DNA of 64,000 bases. Source: Ophthalmolycus amberensis (taxonomy: Eukaryota > Chordata > Actinopteri > Perciformes > Zoarcidae). Numbering within the stretch: position 1 is the first letter of the stretch; each line of letters opens with the position of its first letter. The position numbers and the translations under genes were made by a program. Where the stretch lies: assembly GCA_024529925.1 (NCBI GenBank), contig JAFEUB010001797.1, positions 372,001 to 436,000 on the forward strand, given 5' to 3'. The notes beneath the pieces were generated by a model that saw only the letters and a list, made by a program, of their open reading frames with translations, was not told the DNA's origin and did not search any database. This document shows, piece after piece, positions 1 to 11,351 of the stretch.

Positions 1-55
1 CCGTGAGCCTCGTACCGAACGGTTCAATACGAATACGCGTACCGTTACACCCCTA
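1..55. mobile_element. hAT-like transposon end, cut by window edge
   Basis: Read on the - strand, the fragment starts TAGGGGTGTAACGG and continues with a GC-rich series of CGGTAC/GAACCG motifs. This resembles the terminal inverted repeat of fish hAT elements. The same sequence lies at 6070-6153 in unit 2. No transposase is seen. Family assignment rests on terminal sequence only. Confidence 0.55.
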
Positions 56-100
56 CTTCTCATGGACGCATATCAGCAAAAAATGAATTTATTAAGGCAT

Positions 101-716
101 TAAGTACATATAAGTAAAACAGATCTCTCCACACACACACACACACACACCTCCTGCAGGAAGGTCAGAGGCAGCACACGCCCTCCCTGTACGTTGTGTG
201 TGTTTTCCACACATATAAGGGCGTGAACGGGGGGGGGGTATGGCTGTAGCCTTGAGAAAAAAACATTAATAAGAAACGGTCAAAGTAACCAAAACTAAAT
301 ATCTCCCGGACACCCATTAAAAGTATCCATATGTGGATGTGGTGATTTATGTCATCTTACTGACACTTTTGCTGGATGGCACACATGCTGTATAAGGTAA
401 AATAAAGAACAACATGGTTCAAGACTTTACACAAAACTCTGCTGGAATATATTTTCAAAGACACGATGCTCCTCTTACAACCGGTAAGGGTTTGATGGTG
501 GTGAACCCTTACAAACAGGATGAAAGGCAGCAGGATTTAGATGTAAAGCAGCATGGAGAAATGAGCTGCAGCAGTATTTTTACTAGTGACCATAAACAGG
601 TTAGAAAAAGTTCCACAACTCTCACCAACATGCAGCTGCATGATTTATATCTAAAGCAGTGTCACAGGTAAGGTGTTTTGCTGACAGAGGTGTGGCCCCC
701 CCCCCCCCCCCCCCCC
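101..716 (-). pseudogene. Inverted, internally deleted tha1 remnant (unit 1)
   Basis: Read on the - strand this is tha1 order: promoter/5' flank and the first ~50 nt of exon 1 (about 716 down to 411), then an intron-1 piece (about 405-300, homologous to 2205-2325), then the 3' end of exon 4 with its GT-rich donor (about 232-101, homologous to 4713-4860). Exons 2, 3 and 5-7 and most of exon 1 are absent, so no functional enzyme is possible. It lies head-to-head with the intact gene and shares its promoter-proximal sequence. A chance open frame on the + strand at 414-671 is the antisense of this remnant. Confidence 0.85.
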
Positions 717-1307
717 AAGATTGGCACCACACCAGAGAATGCAGTTACGTTGTTCAGCTGCACCAAAAGGTGAAGGAAGATTGAGGGGAGTGCGTAGAGG
801 ATTCTTTGTTAAATTTACTTTTGTTTGGTAGTTATTCAGTTTAATATGTATTTGATCTATTCTATATATAGAATATATCATGTATATATAAATATTAGAT
901 AGAATAAGTTGTACCTACATGACTTTAATTTAATGTGGGAGTGGTTTGTGCCCTTCACTGTGTAATGGTGCTGCTCGTGATCAGGTTGGAAAGCGGGGGG
1001 GGGGGGGGGGGGGGGGGGTGTCAGAGACAGAGGTGTGGCTGGAATCTTCCTACACCTGTGACACTGCTTTAGATATAAATCATGCAGCTGCATGTTGGTG
1101 AGAGTTGTGGAACTTTTTGTAACCTGATGGTCATTAGCAAAAATACTGCTGCAGCTCATTTCTCCATGCTGCTTTACATCTAAATCCTGCTGACTTTCAT
1201 CCTGTTTGTAAGGGTTCACCACCATCAAACCCTTACCGGCCGTAAGAGGAGCATCATGTCTTTGAAAATATTTTCCAGCAGAGTTTTGTGTAAAGTCTTG
1301 AACCATG
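411..1307. repeat. Inverted repeat around tha1 promoter (unit 1)
   Basis: The left arm, about 411-716, is the reverse complement of the right arm, about 996-1307, separated by about 280 bp. The arms end on the loop side in a poly-C run (about 699-716) and a poly-G run (about 996-1018), themselves complementary. The right arm contains the tha1 5' flank and the first ~50 nt of exon 1. The structure could form a large hairpin or cruciform. Confidence 0.9.
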
Positions 1308-4300
1308 GTGTCGTGGCCTCGAGCAAACCGCTCAGGGCAGGAGATGCAGCAGCTGCCGTGGTGGGATGGAGCTCTGTGCGGGGCTATCACAACATCGGGA
1401 AACCCAGGAACCAACGACCGGGCAGGGCGGCCGTCATCCGGGTGGTGGACCTCCGCAGCGACGTGATGGCCCAGCCCGTGCCGGCAATGAGGCAGGCCAT
1501 GGTGAAGGCCGTGCTTGAAGATGACATGATGAGAGGAGAGGAGGCGGTTAACGGTTAGAGCCAAAGCAACTAACATATTTATGAATTACAGGAACCAACA
1601 TTACTTTTTAAGGCACCTGAAATTAGTGTGGGTGCACTACAGTGCTAGACATTCTGAGGCTACCTCGCCAACGTTATCCAATCCTGTCACTGGTCACTAG
1701 TCTAACCTGTTGTGTCTTCTTGAGTACCGGTAATTCTAGAACCTATACAACACATTTACAACATAAATTAGATGGCGACAGATGTCGCCAAACTGCTCTC
1801 GGTGGACCACTAACACTTGAACACGAACACTTTGCACACACGAACACTTTGCACACACTGAACACTTTAATTCATTCACCTGGTGCAATATCTCATCTAA
1901 TCCGTGCAATATCCAATATGTTTTAAGTATTTACCTGATCCGCCTGTATATTCTGTATATTCTGTATATTCTGTATATACTGGCATATTTAGTATATCTA
2001 ATACTCTTCTTACTGTCGTATTTTATTACTGTTCTACTGTTTACTGTTTAGTTTATTATATTACTTGTTTTTTATCTTTATTTTATTACTTGTGAGCAAT
2101 GCTGCTGTAATCCTGTAATTTCCCCACTGAGGGACTAATAAAGGATTATCTTATCTTATCTTATCTTATCTTATGTCTGAGTGTAACGGTAGTTGATCTT
2201 TATTTTACCTTATACAGCATGTGTGCCATCCAGCAACTCTCACATGTGATGTGTTATTCTTGACAAGTGTTAGTAAGATGACATAAATCACCACATCCAT
2301 ATATTGATACATTGATACTTTTAATCGGCATCCTGGCGTGAACGTATTTCGCCAAGGCATATATTTCCACTACAAACGTCAGATTCAGTTATTTACATGT
2401 CTGCAGCAATGATAAACATTAACAGTGTAGAGCTCGGCCGGGAGGGAAGAGAGGCCGCCATATTTAATACAGCCGCCAGATTGCGACAGACGGCAACAAG
2501 TGTGACATCCTTCTAATCCTCTGAGCCAGAAAAATGTGACCTGTTTGCATTGTCCATTTATCTGTCTCATAGCATAGAGCTCTTCGGTCGTGTTTAGTAA
2601 ACTACAGCATGATGTTCATTTGGTACATTAGTCCCATTTAGAGTAAAATAGACGATAAAGTAGGGTACGCTTTAGGGTGTGGCTACCTTGGGATTGACAG
2701 ATCGCTAACACAGCGTCGTCCGGTCTGGGTGTTGCAAGTGTTTTCGTCTTAGACCTTTAACCCTTTCACAGTGTATTTTCAGTTCATGAAAGTGAAAGGG
2801 TCGAGATCCAAAATTGGATTGCCTCTCAACGGCTGTCAACACGTCGAGCCGGTGGCTCAACGGTGCTAACAACGCAAACTACGGCAAAGTGCTAACAGAG
2901 CTAACAGTGTTTACCTGAGCGGTAAACAGAGTATGGGTGCTATGCTTCCGAGACGAAGCACGAACATGCACGAACATGCACGAACATGCACTAAAAGCAC
3001 GCACAAGCGGTCCGGATACACACAGAGGAGAGAGTGACTTCATTCTCTGATCAGGCAGATATTACTCCACTATATCATTGCATAGAAAAAAGTTGTTTGC
3101 TGCTTTATTTATGTTCAGAATGTTAAGTACAGCTTCTTTGATTGCAAACTTTTTGGTCGCCTATAGACATGTCCTGTTCAGCGTCGACTGTACTTAGTTG
3201 TACTTAGCTCCACCCTCTCCTGTCACTTCTGGTTGCGATAAACCAAGATGGCACCGGCCTAAGTGCCAAACTCAAGGCTTCCAAGCAATCCACAAACCAA
3301 TGGGAGACGCCACCGTGACTACTACGTCCACTTCTTATGTACAGTCTATGCTCTCAACCTGGGCTTGTTTTAGAAGTAGAGCAATCTCTTTAGCCTGGCT
3401 GGTTTCAGAAGGTCGAGGTTGGTGAGGAGCGGCCTCTAACTTAAAATATCTGCAGGAGCAACTTTTGTTGTCGAGTGTGGGACATTGCTCTTGGACAGCA
3501 AGAAGCTGTTCATATGAGGAAAATGACTGTGCAGCAGTTACAATACAAAGTGGGAAGACAAATAGACAGCAAATATAAATCTGTCACAATGCAGTTAAGA
3601 GGGTTATACAAACGGAAGCCACCTGTGTAAAGAACAGGATCATCCATTTTACCACGTCATCATCCACACACACACACACACAAGCAATGACAGTGATCAG
3701 ATGAGCAAATATTTCACAACTTCTATTATATACACCTCAGTAAAACTACAGAAGCCCAGAGCTAGCCAAAAGCCATTAACACAGTGTGTCATTCCTTTTC
3801 AGCAACTGTTTGCTTTTTGAGGATACGGGTATGAATCCTGTTCCCTGAGAAATCACAACTAAATACTACCACCTACTGACACAAAAAAAGAATAACCAGA
3901 CACTACCAAAAAAGTTAAGCATGTCCGCCACAATGTTGAGCTATTATGATGTGATGTAATAGGCATAGGACTAATGTTTCATGACATTTTTTTTTTGATT
4001 ACATTAATATAATTGGCATAAAATGAGGGTGCCAAATATTAAACCGAGGGTGCAATACATGATTTATCACCCTTGTAGAAATGGGCCTCCTTAAAAACTC
4101 AAATTAATAATTTCATATAAATAAATTATTCTCTATGTGATGGTTAAATATGAATTCATGCATCTTTACTTGTGAAATGCAACAAATCTTGCAGTATTTG
4201 ACGAATGTCTTGCCAATTCCTGCAGAGTTGGAGAACATTACAGCTGATATGTTTCAAATGGAAGCTGCACTTTTTGTTCCCACTGGAACCATGGGCAATC

Positions 4301-4778
4301 TCATCGCAGGTGAGCTGTGCATTTATTGGCAGAGTCTGAATACACATTTATGAGGTCAGAAAGGTGATTAATGTGCACACATTTCATTATGTAGTGATGG
4401 TGCACTGCAGGGAGCGGGGCGACGAGATGATTGTGGGCGATCGTTCCCATATACACATTTATGAGCAAGGAGGGAGTGCACAGGTGAGTGTCCCACAGCA
4501 GCAGACACCTGCGGTCAGGCCCTCTGCACCTCTGCACCGCTTTCCTCATCGTCTACATTGGATTCATTCACTGTGTTTATGTGTGTTGACACAGCTAGCA
4601 GGGGTCCACTCCGTCACAGTGACCAATCTCCCTGATGGAACATTTGACTTGGACCAGCTGGAATCAAAGATCCGCCACGGTTACCCCAAACCCTACTTCA
4701 CCCGCTCACGCCTCATATGTCTGGAAAACACACACAACGTACAGGGAGGGCGTGTGCTGCCTCTGACCTTCCTGCAGG

Positions 4779-4818
<40 letters not shown>

Positions 4819-5743
4819 TGTGTGTGTGTGGATATCTGTTTTACTTATATGTACTTGCCTTACAACAATAAAATAAAGTATGCAGCAGCTCTCACAGGTT
4901 TGTTTCCATCTCCAAGGTTCGTGCTTTGGCAGATAGATATGGTCTGTCAGTTCACATGGATGGAGCCAGGGTGATGAATGCTGCTGTGGCCCAGAGGGTG
5001 CCTCCATCCACCATACTGCAGCACACACACACCGTCAGTTTGTGCCTCTCTAAGGTGGGACTGCAAAACACAAACACACTCAGAATGAACCAGAACATAC
5101 TAATTGATGTGAACCAATAAACAAAATAAAACTGCTTAAATTCATACTTCTCGGTGTGTAACAGGGTTTGGGTGCCCCCGTGGGTTGCATGCTGGCTGGA
5201 CCCCGAGACTTCATATCCCAGGCAGTGCGGTGTCGTAAAGTCCTGGGTGGGGGGTTGCTGAAGGCTGGTATACTGGCAGCAGCTGGAAAACTGTCTTTAC
5301 TGGAGATGGTTGAAAGACTGGAGGAGGATCATCGTAATGCTAAGACCTTTGCTGAAGGTGAGCAGCTCATAATTCAGAAAATTAAATAATAAACTCCCTG
5401 CTCATAACTCCTTCTCTTTTCTTCACCTCTCCCAGCTCTGCTCGACTGTGACCCTCCTCTATTCGCTGTAGACATGACTTCCGTGGAGACAAACATTGTG
5501 CGTTTCCATCTACAGGAGCCCAGTTTAAGCCCCTCTGAGTTCTGTGCCCGCATGGGTCAGGTTGGTGAGGGAGAGGAGGCAGCACTGGGACAAGGAATAC
5601 AAGTTCTCATGTACCCCCATTTTGGAAATTCAGTCCGGGCTGTGTGGCATCTTGGGATTTCCCCTGAAGATACTCAGCTGGCCATCCACAAAATGCAATT
5701 TGTGGCTTCTCAGTTCTTGGAGGAAAAAGTCAGAGGGCAGTGA
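1256..5743 (+). CDS. tha1: L-threonine aldolase, copy 1 (seven exons)
   Basis: PLP-dependent (fold type I) aldolase that cleaves L-threonine/allo-threonine to glycine and acetaldehyde. Exons: 1256-1553, 4226-4309, 4395-4483, 4595-4780, 4917-5054, 5165-5357, 5436-5743. They join in frame to 431 aa. The first ~55 residues are rich in Arg/Ser/Ala with few acids, like a mitochondrial presequence. Family landmarks: VDLRSD near 65-70, PTGTMGNL in exon 2, GDRSHI in exon 3 (His146 aligns with the PLP-stacking His of bacterial low-specificity threonine aldolase), ENTHN in exon 4, HMDGAR (232-237), and CLSKGLGAPVG with the Schiff-base Lys265 as the last codon of exon 5. Exon 4's donor lies directly in a GT microsatellite. 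The start is the only ATG before the presequence. Polyadenylation signal at 5937. In humans THA1P is a pseudogene; this copy looks intact. Confidence 0.93.
1787..2172 (+). mobile_element. Retroelement (LINE-tail) insertion in tha1 intron 1
   Basis: It ends in a fish LINE/SINE-type 3' tail, GGGACTAATAAAGGAT, followed by (TTATC)n. Unit 2 has the precise empty site at 7889-7899. Flanking target duplication is ATGTC at 1782-1786 and 2173-2177. The 386-bp insert has no coding capacity, so it is 5' truncated or non-autonomous. Confidence 0.75.
2207..4225 (+). other. Rest of tha1 copy 1 intron 1
   Basis: No coding sequence recognised. Bases 2207-2526 are present only in unit 1; part of them (2205-2325) is homologous, inverted, to 300-405. 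A short tandem array of about 10 bp (CACGAACATG) lies at 2960-2991, and a (CA)n tract near 3665. The remainder matches unit 2 nearly base for base. Confidence 0.8.
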
Positions 5744-5936
5744 AACCTGGCACTTCATAAGATGTTAATATACCAGTATTTACCAAAAAGCTGTTTTAGT
5801 GTGTTTCACTGGAATTCCGTTGGAAGGCAACAGTTCGGGTCCATGTTAACTTCCTGTCAACTGTTGGCATGAACATATAATTCTGGAGTTCGGTTTATCA
5901 ATAAAATCACTGAATTCCTTTTCTTTCAGGGAATGC

Positions 5937-5942
5937 AATAAA
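5937..5942 (+). terminator. Polyadenylation signal, tha1 copy 1
   Basis: AATAAA about 194 nt after the stop codon; an alternative AATAAA lies near 5900. The same motif is kept in copy 2. Confidence 0.6.
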
Positions 5943-5952
5943 CACCTGGTTG

Positions 5953-6098
5953 TTACTTACATCTTGTATTGTTACTTACATCTTGCAAAAGAGATTTTTA
6001 ATCTCAATGGGACGACCTGGTTAAATAAAGGTTTTAAAAAAAAAAGATTTTTTTTATTTTTTTTATTCAAACATATTCGGTTCGTCATGCGTACCGAA
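5953..6098 (+). mobile_element. LINE 3' tail and junction between duplication units
   Basis: Bases about 5990-6040 read ATCTCAATGGGACGACCTGG then TTAAATAAAGG and poly-A, a common 3' end of fish LINEs. It is followed by an AT-rich stretch and the hAT-like end that opens unit 2. This stretch has no counterpart after copy 2 and marks the junction. Confidence 0.5.
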
Positions 6099-6153
6099 CC
6101 GTGAGCCTCGTACCGAACGGTTCAATACAAATACGCGTACCGTTACACCCCTA
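6070..6153. mobile_element. hAT-like transposon end at unit 2 boundary
   Basis: Same sequence as 1-55 but with more of its interior visible. It ends CCGTTACACCCCTA. The other end of the element was not found here, so it is a fragment. Confidence 0.5.
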
Positions 6154-6198
6154 CTTCTCATGTACGCATATCAGCAAAAAATGAATTTATTAAGGCAT

Positions 6199-6798
6199 TA
6201 AGTACATATAAGTAAAACAGATCTCTCCACACACACACACACACACACACACACCTCCTGCAGGAAGGTCAGAGGCAGCACACGCCCTCCCTGTACGTTG
6301 TGTGTGTTTTCCACACATATAAGGGCGTGAACGGGGGGGGGGGGGGTATGGCTGTAGCCTTGAGAAAAAAACATTAATAAGAAACGGTCAAAGTAACCAA
6401 AACTAAATATCTCCCGGACACCCATTAAAAGTATCCATATGTGGATGTGGTGATTTATGTCATCTTACTGACACTTTTGCTGGATGGCACACATGCTGTA
6501 TAAGGTAAAATAAAGAACAACATAGTTCAAGACTTTACACAAAACTCTGCTGGAATATATTTTCAAAGACACGATGCTCCTCTTACAACCGGTAAGGGTT
6601 TGATGGTGGTGAACCCTTACAAACAGGATGAAAGGCAGCAGGATTTAGATGTAAAGCAGCAGGGAGAAATGAGCTGCTGCAGTATTTTTACTAGTGACCA
6701 TAAACAGGGTAGAAAAAGTTCCACAACTCTCACCAACATGCAGCTGCATGATTTATATCTAAAGCAGTGTCACAGGTAAGGTGTTTTGCTGACAGAGG

Positions 6799-6828
<30 letters not shown>
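6199..6828 (-). pseudogene. Inverted, internally deleted tha1 remnant (unit 2)
   Basis: Same arrangement as in unit 1: exon-4 end with GT/CA tract (about 6219-6330 region), intron-1 piece, exon-1 start and promoter in antisense to the gene, ending in a long poly-C run (about 6803-6828). Its inverted partner is the promoter and exon-1 start of copy 2 at about 7105-7418. Confidence 0.85.
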
Positions 6829-6829
<1 letters not shown>

Positions 6830-7366
6830 AAGATTGGCACCACACCAGAGAATGCAGTTACGTTGTTCAGCTGCACCAAAAGGTGAAGGAAGATTGAGGG
6901 GAGTGCGTAGAGGATTCTTTGTTAAATTTACTTTTGTTTGGTAGTTATTCAGTTTAATATGTATTTGATCTATTCTATATATAGAATATATCATGTATAT
7001 ATAAATATTAGATAGAATAAGTTGTACCTACATGACTTTAATTTAATGTGGGAGTGGTTTGTGCCCTTCACTGTGTAATGGTGCTGCTCGTGATCAGGTT
7101 GGAAAGCGGGGGGGGGGGGGGGGGGGGGGGTGTCAGAGACAGAGGTGTGGCTGGAATCTTCCTCACCTGTGACACTGCTTTAGATATAAATCATGCAGCT
7201 GCATGTTGGTGAGAGTTGTGGAACTTTTTGTAACCTGATGGTCATTAGCAAAAATACTGCTGCAGCTCATTTCTCCATGCTGCTTTACATCTAAATCCTG
7301 CTGACTTTCATCCTGTTTGTAAGGGTTCACCACCATCAAACCCTTACCGGCCGTAAGAGGAGCATC

Positions 7367-10300
7367 ATGTCTTTGAAAATATTTTCCAGCAGAGTTTTGT
7401 GTAAAGTCTTGAACCATGGTGTCGTGGCCTCGAGCAAACCGCTCAGGGCAGGAGATGCAGCAGCTGCCGTGGTGGGATGGAGCTCTGTGCGGGGCTATCA
7501 CAACATCGGGAAACCCAGGAACCAACGACCGGGCAGGGCGGCCGTCATCCGGGTGGTGGACCTCCGCAGCGACGTGATGGCCCAGCCCGTGCCGGCAATG
7601 AGGCAGGCCATGGTGAAGGCCGTGCTTGAAGATGACATGATGAGAGGAGAGGAGGCGGTTAACGGTTAGAGCCAAAGCAACTAACATATTTATGAATTAC
7701 AGGAACCAACATTACTTTTTAAGGCACCTGAAATTAGTGTGGGTGCACTACAGTGCTAGACATTCTGAGGCTACCTCGCCAACGTTATCCAATCCTGTCA
7801 CTGGTCACTAGTCTAACCTGTTGTGTCTTCTTGAGTACCGGTAATTCTAGAACCTATACAACACATTTACAACATAAATTAGATGGCGACAGATGTCTGA
7901 GTGTAACGGTAGTTGATCTTTATTTTGTCAGAAAAATGTGACCTGTTTGCATTCTCCATTTATCTGTCTCATAGCATAGAGCTCTTCGGTCGTGTTTAGT
8001 AAACTACAGCATGATGTTCATTTGGTACATTAGTCCCATTTAGAGTAAAATAGACGATAAAGTAGGGTACGCTTTAGGGTGTGGCTACCTTGGGATTGAC
8101 AGATCGCTAACACAGCGTCGTCCGGTCTGGGTGTTGCAAGTGTTTTCGTCTTAGACCTTTAACCCTTTCACAGTGTATTTTCAGTTCATGAAAGTGAAAG
8201 GGTCGAGATCCAAAATTGGATTGCCTCTCAACGGCTGTCAACACGTCGAGCCGGTGGCTCAACGGTGCTAACAACGCAATCTACGGCAAAGTGCTAACAG
8301 AGCTAACAGTGTTTACCTGAGCGGTAAACAGAGTATGGGTGCTATGCTTCCGAGACGAAGCACGAACATGCACGAACATGCACGAACATGCACTAAAAGC
8401 ACGCACAAGCGGTCCGGATACACACAGAGGGAGAGTGACTTCATTCTCTGATCAGGCAGATATTACTCCACTATATCATTGCATAGAAAAAAGTTGTTTG
8501 CTGCTTTATTTATGTTCAGAATGTTAAGTACAGCTTCTTTGATTGCAAACTTTTTGGTCGCCTATAGACATGTCCTGTTCAGCGTCGACTGTACTTAGTT
8601 GTACTTAGCTCCACCCTCTCCTGTCACTTCTGGTTGCGATAAACCAAGATGGCACCGGCCTAAGTGCCAAACTCAAGGCTTCCAAGCAATCCACAAACCA
8701 ATGGGAGACGCCACCGTGACTACTACGTCCACTTCTTATGTACAGTCTATGCTCTCAACCTGGGCTTGTTTTAGAAGTAGAGCAATCTCTTTAGCCTGGC
8801 TGGTTTCAGAAGGTCGAGGTTGGTGAGGAGCGGCCTCTAACTTAAAATATCTGCAGGAGCAACTTTTGTTGTCGAGTGTGGGACATTGCTCTTGGACAGC
8901 AAGAAGCTGTTCATATGAGGAAAATGACTGTGCAGCAGTTACAATACAAAGTGGGAAGACAAATAGACAGCAAATATAAATCTGTCACAATGCAGTTAAG
9001 AGGGTTATACAAACGGAAGCCACTGTGTAAAGAACAGGATCATCCATTTTACCACGTCATCATCCACACACACACACACACACACACACAAGCAATGACA
9101 GTGATCAGATGAGCAAATATTTCACAACTTCTATTATATACACCTCAGTAAAACTACAGAAGCCCAGAGCTAGCCAAAAGCCATTAACACAGTGTGTCAT
9201 TCCTTTTCAGCAACTGTTTGCTTTTTGAGGATACGGGTATGAATCCTGTTCCCTGAGAAATCACAACTAAATACTACCACCTACTGACACAAAAAAAGAA
9301 TAACCAGACACTACCAAAAAAGTTAAGCATGTCCGCCACAATGTTGAGCTATTATGATGTGATGTAATAGGCATAGGACTAATGTTTCATGACATTTTTT
9401 TTTTGATTACATTAATATAATTGGCATAAAATGAGGGTGCCAAATATTAAACCGAGGGTGCAATACATGATTTATCACCCTTGTAGAAATGGGCCTCCTT
9501 AAAAACTCTAATTAATAATTTCATATAAATAAATTATTCTCTATGTGATGGTTAAATATGAATTCATGCATATTTACTTGTGAAATGCAACAAATCTTGC
9601 AGTATTTGACTAATGTCTTGCCAATTCCTGCAGAGTTGGAGAACATTACAGCTGATATGTTTCAAATGGAAGCTGCACTTTTTGTTCCCACTGGAACCAT
9701 GGGCAATCTCATCGCAGGTGAGCTGTGCATTTATTGGCAGAGTCTGAATACACATTTATGAGGTCAGAAAGGTGATTAATGTGCACACATTTCATTATGT
9801 AGTGATGGTGCACTGCAGGGAGCGGGGCGACGAGATGATTGTGGGCGATCGTTCCTATATACACATTTATGAGCAAGGAGGGAGTGCACAGGTGAGTGTC
9901 CCACAGCAGCAGACACCTGCGGTCAGGCCCTCTGCACCTCTGCACCGCTTTCCTCATCGTCTACATTGGATTCATTCACTGTGTTTATGTGTGTTGACAC
10001 AGCTAGCAGGGGTCCACTCCGTCACAGTGACCAATCTCCCTGATGGAACATTTGACTTGGACCAGCTGGAATCAAAGATCCGCCACGGTTACCCCAAACC
10101 CTACTTCACCCGCTCACGCCTCATATGTCTGGAAAACACACACAACGTACAGGGAGGGCGTGTGCTGCCTCTGACCTTCCTGCAGGAGGTGTGTGTGTGT
10201 GTGTGTGTGGTGTGTGTGTGTGTGTGTGTGGATATCTGTTTTACTTATATGTACTTGCCTTACAACAATAAAATAAAGTATGCAGCAGCTCTCACAGGTT

Positions 10301-11143
10301 TGTTTCCATCTCCAAGGTTCGTGCTTTGGCAGATAGATATGGTCTGTCAGTTCACATGGATGGAGCCAGGGTGATGAATGCTGCTGTGGCCCAGAGGGTG
10401 CCTCCATCCACCATACTGCAGCACACACACACCGTCAGTTTGTGCCTCTCTAAGGTGGGACTGCAAAACACAAACACACTCAGAATGAACCAGAACATAC
10501 TAATTGATGTGAACCAATAAACAAAATAAAACTGCTTAAATTCATACTTCTCGGTGTGTAACAGGGTTTGGGTGCCCCCGTGGGTTGCATGCTGGCTGGA
10601 ACCCGAGACTTCATATCCCAGGCAGTGCGGTGTCGTAAAGTCCTGGGTGGGGGGTTGCTGAAGGCTGGTATACTGGCAGCAGCAGGAAAACTGTCTTTAC
10701 TGGAGATGGTTGAAAGACTGGAGGAGGATCATCGTAATGCTAAGACCTTTGCTGAAGGTGAGCAGCTCATAATTCAGAAAATTAAATAATAAACTCCCTG
10801 CTCATAACTCCTTCTCTTTTCTTCACCTCTCCCAGCTCTGCTCGACTGTGACCCTCCTCTATTCGCTGTAGACATGACTTCCGTGGAGACAAATATTGTG
10901 CGTTTCCATCTACAGGAGCCCAGTTTAAGCCCCTCTGAGTTCTGTGCCCGCATGGGTCAGGTTGGTGAGGGAGAGGAGGCAGCACTGGGACAAGGAATAC
11001 AAGTTCTCATGTACCCCTATTTTGGAAAGTCAGTCCGGGCTGTATGGCATCTTGGGATTTCCCCTGAAGATACTCAGCTGGCCATCCACAAAATGCAATT
11101 TGTGGCTTCTCAGTTCTTGGAGGAAAAAGTCAGAGGGCAGTGA
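7367..11143 (+). CDS. tha1: L-threonine aldolase, copy 2 (His146 replaced by Tyr)
   Basis: Exons: 7367-7664, 9634-9717, 9803-9891, 10003-10188, 10317-10454, 10565-10757, 10836-11143. They join to 431 aa with no stop or frameshift. Relative to copy 1 I find four amino-acid changes: His146Tyr in exon 3 (CAT to TAT), Pro to Thr in exon 6 (LAGPRDF to LAGTRDF), and His to Tyr plus Asn to Lys in exon 7 (PHFGNS to PYFGKS). There are also three silent changes. His146 aligns with the conserved His that stacks on PLP in characterised threonine aldolases, so copy 2 may have reduced or altered activity. Lys265 and HMDGAR are intact. Intron 1 is about 0.7 kb shorter than in copy 1. Polyadenylation signal at 11346. 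Confidence 0.9.
7665..9633 (+). other. tha1 copy 2 intron 1
   Basis: Nearly identical to copy 1 intron 1 apart from the missing insertion and the missing 320-bp segment (junction at about 7926). The CA tract near 9065 is longer than in copy 1. No coding sequence seen. Confidence 0.8.
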
Positions 11144-11345
11144 AACCTGGCACTTCATAAGATGTTAATATACCAGTATTTACCAAAAAGCTGTTTTAGT
11201 GTGTTTCACTGGAATTCCGTTGGAAGGCAACAGTTCGGGTCCATGTTAACTTCCTGTCAACTGTTGGCATGAACATATAATTCTGGAGTTCGGTTTATCA
11301 ATAAAATCAATAAAATCACTGAATTCCTTTTCTTTCAGGGAATGC

Positions 11346-11351
11346 AATAAA
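11346..11351 (+). terminator. Polyadenylation signal, tha1 copy 2
   Basis: AATAAA about 200 nt after the stop codon, at the same place as in copy 1. A further AATAAA repeat is duplicated just upstream near 11300-11315. Confidence 0.6.

Larger units (their letters stand above)
1..5952 (+). repeat. Tandem duplication unit 1 (tha1-containing)
   Basis: This unit is nearly identical to 6099-11361. The first bases of the window match position 6099 onward, and the match ends at 5952 versus 11361, just after the AATAAA signal. It holds an inverted truncated tha1 remnant followed by a complete tha1 gene. The left edge of the unit lies outside the window, so more copies may exist upstream. Main differences from unit 2: an insertion at 1787-2172, a 320-bp segment at 2207-2526 missing from unit 2, and different homopolymer and GT-tract lengths. 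Confidence 0.93.

Noticed and set aside
414..671. 85-codon + strand frame in the inverted remnant
   Set aside because: It is the antisense of tha1 5' flank and exon-1 start; unit 2 has lost the ATG (CATAG) with no sign of constraint.
878..1576. 232-codon open frame on the - strand across tha1 exon 1
   Set aside because: It is antisense to the real exon 1 and includes proline runs translated from the poly-G tract; its similarity to the 414-671 frame only reflects the inverted repeat.
2942..2995. CRISPR-like short repeats (CACGAACATG)
   Set aside because: Only three direct copies without spacers, in a eukaryotic intron; a simple tandem repeat.
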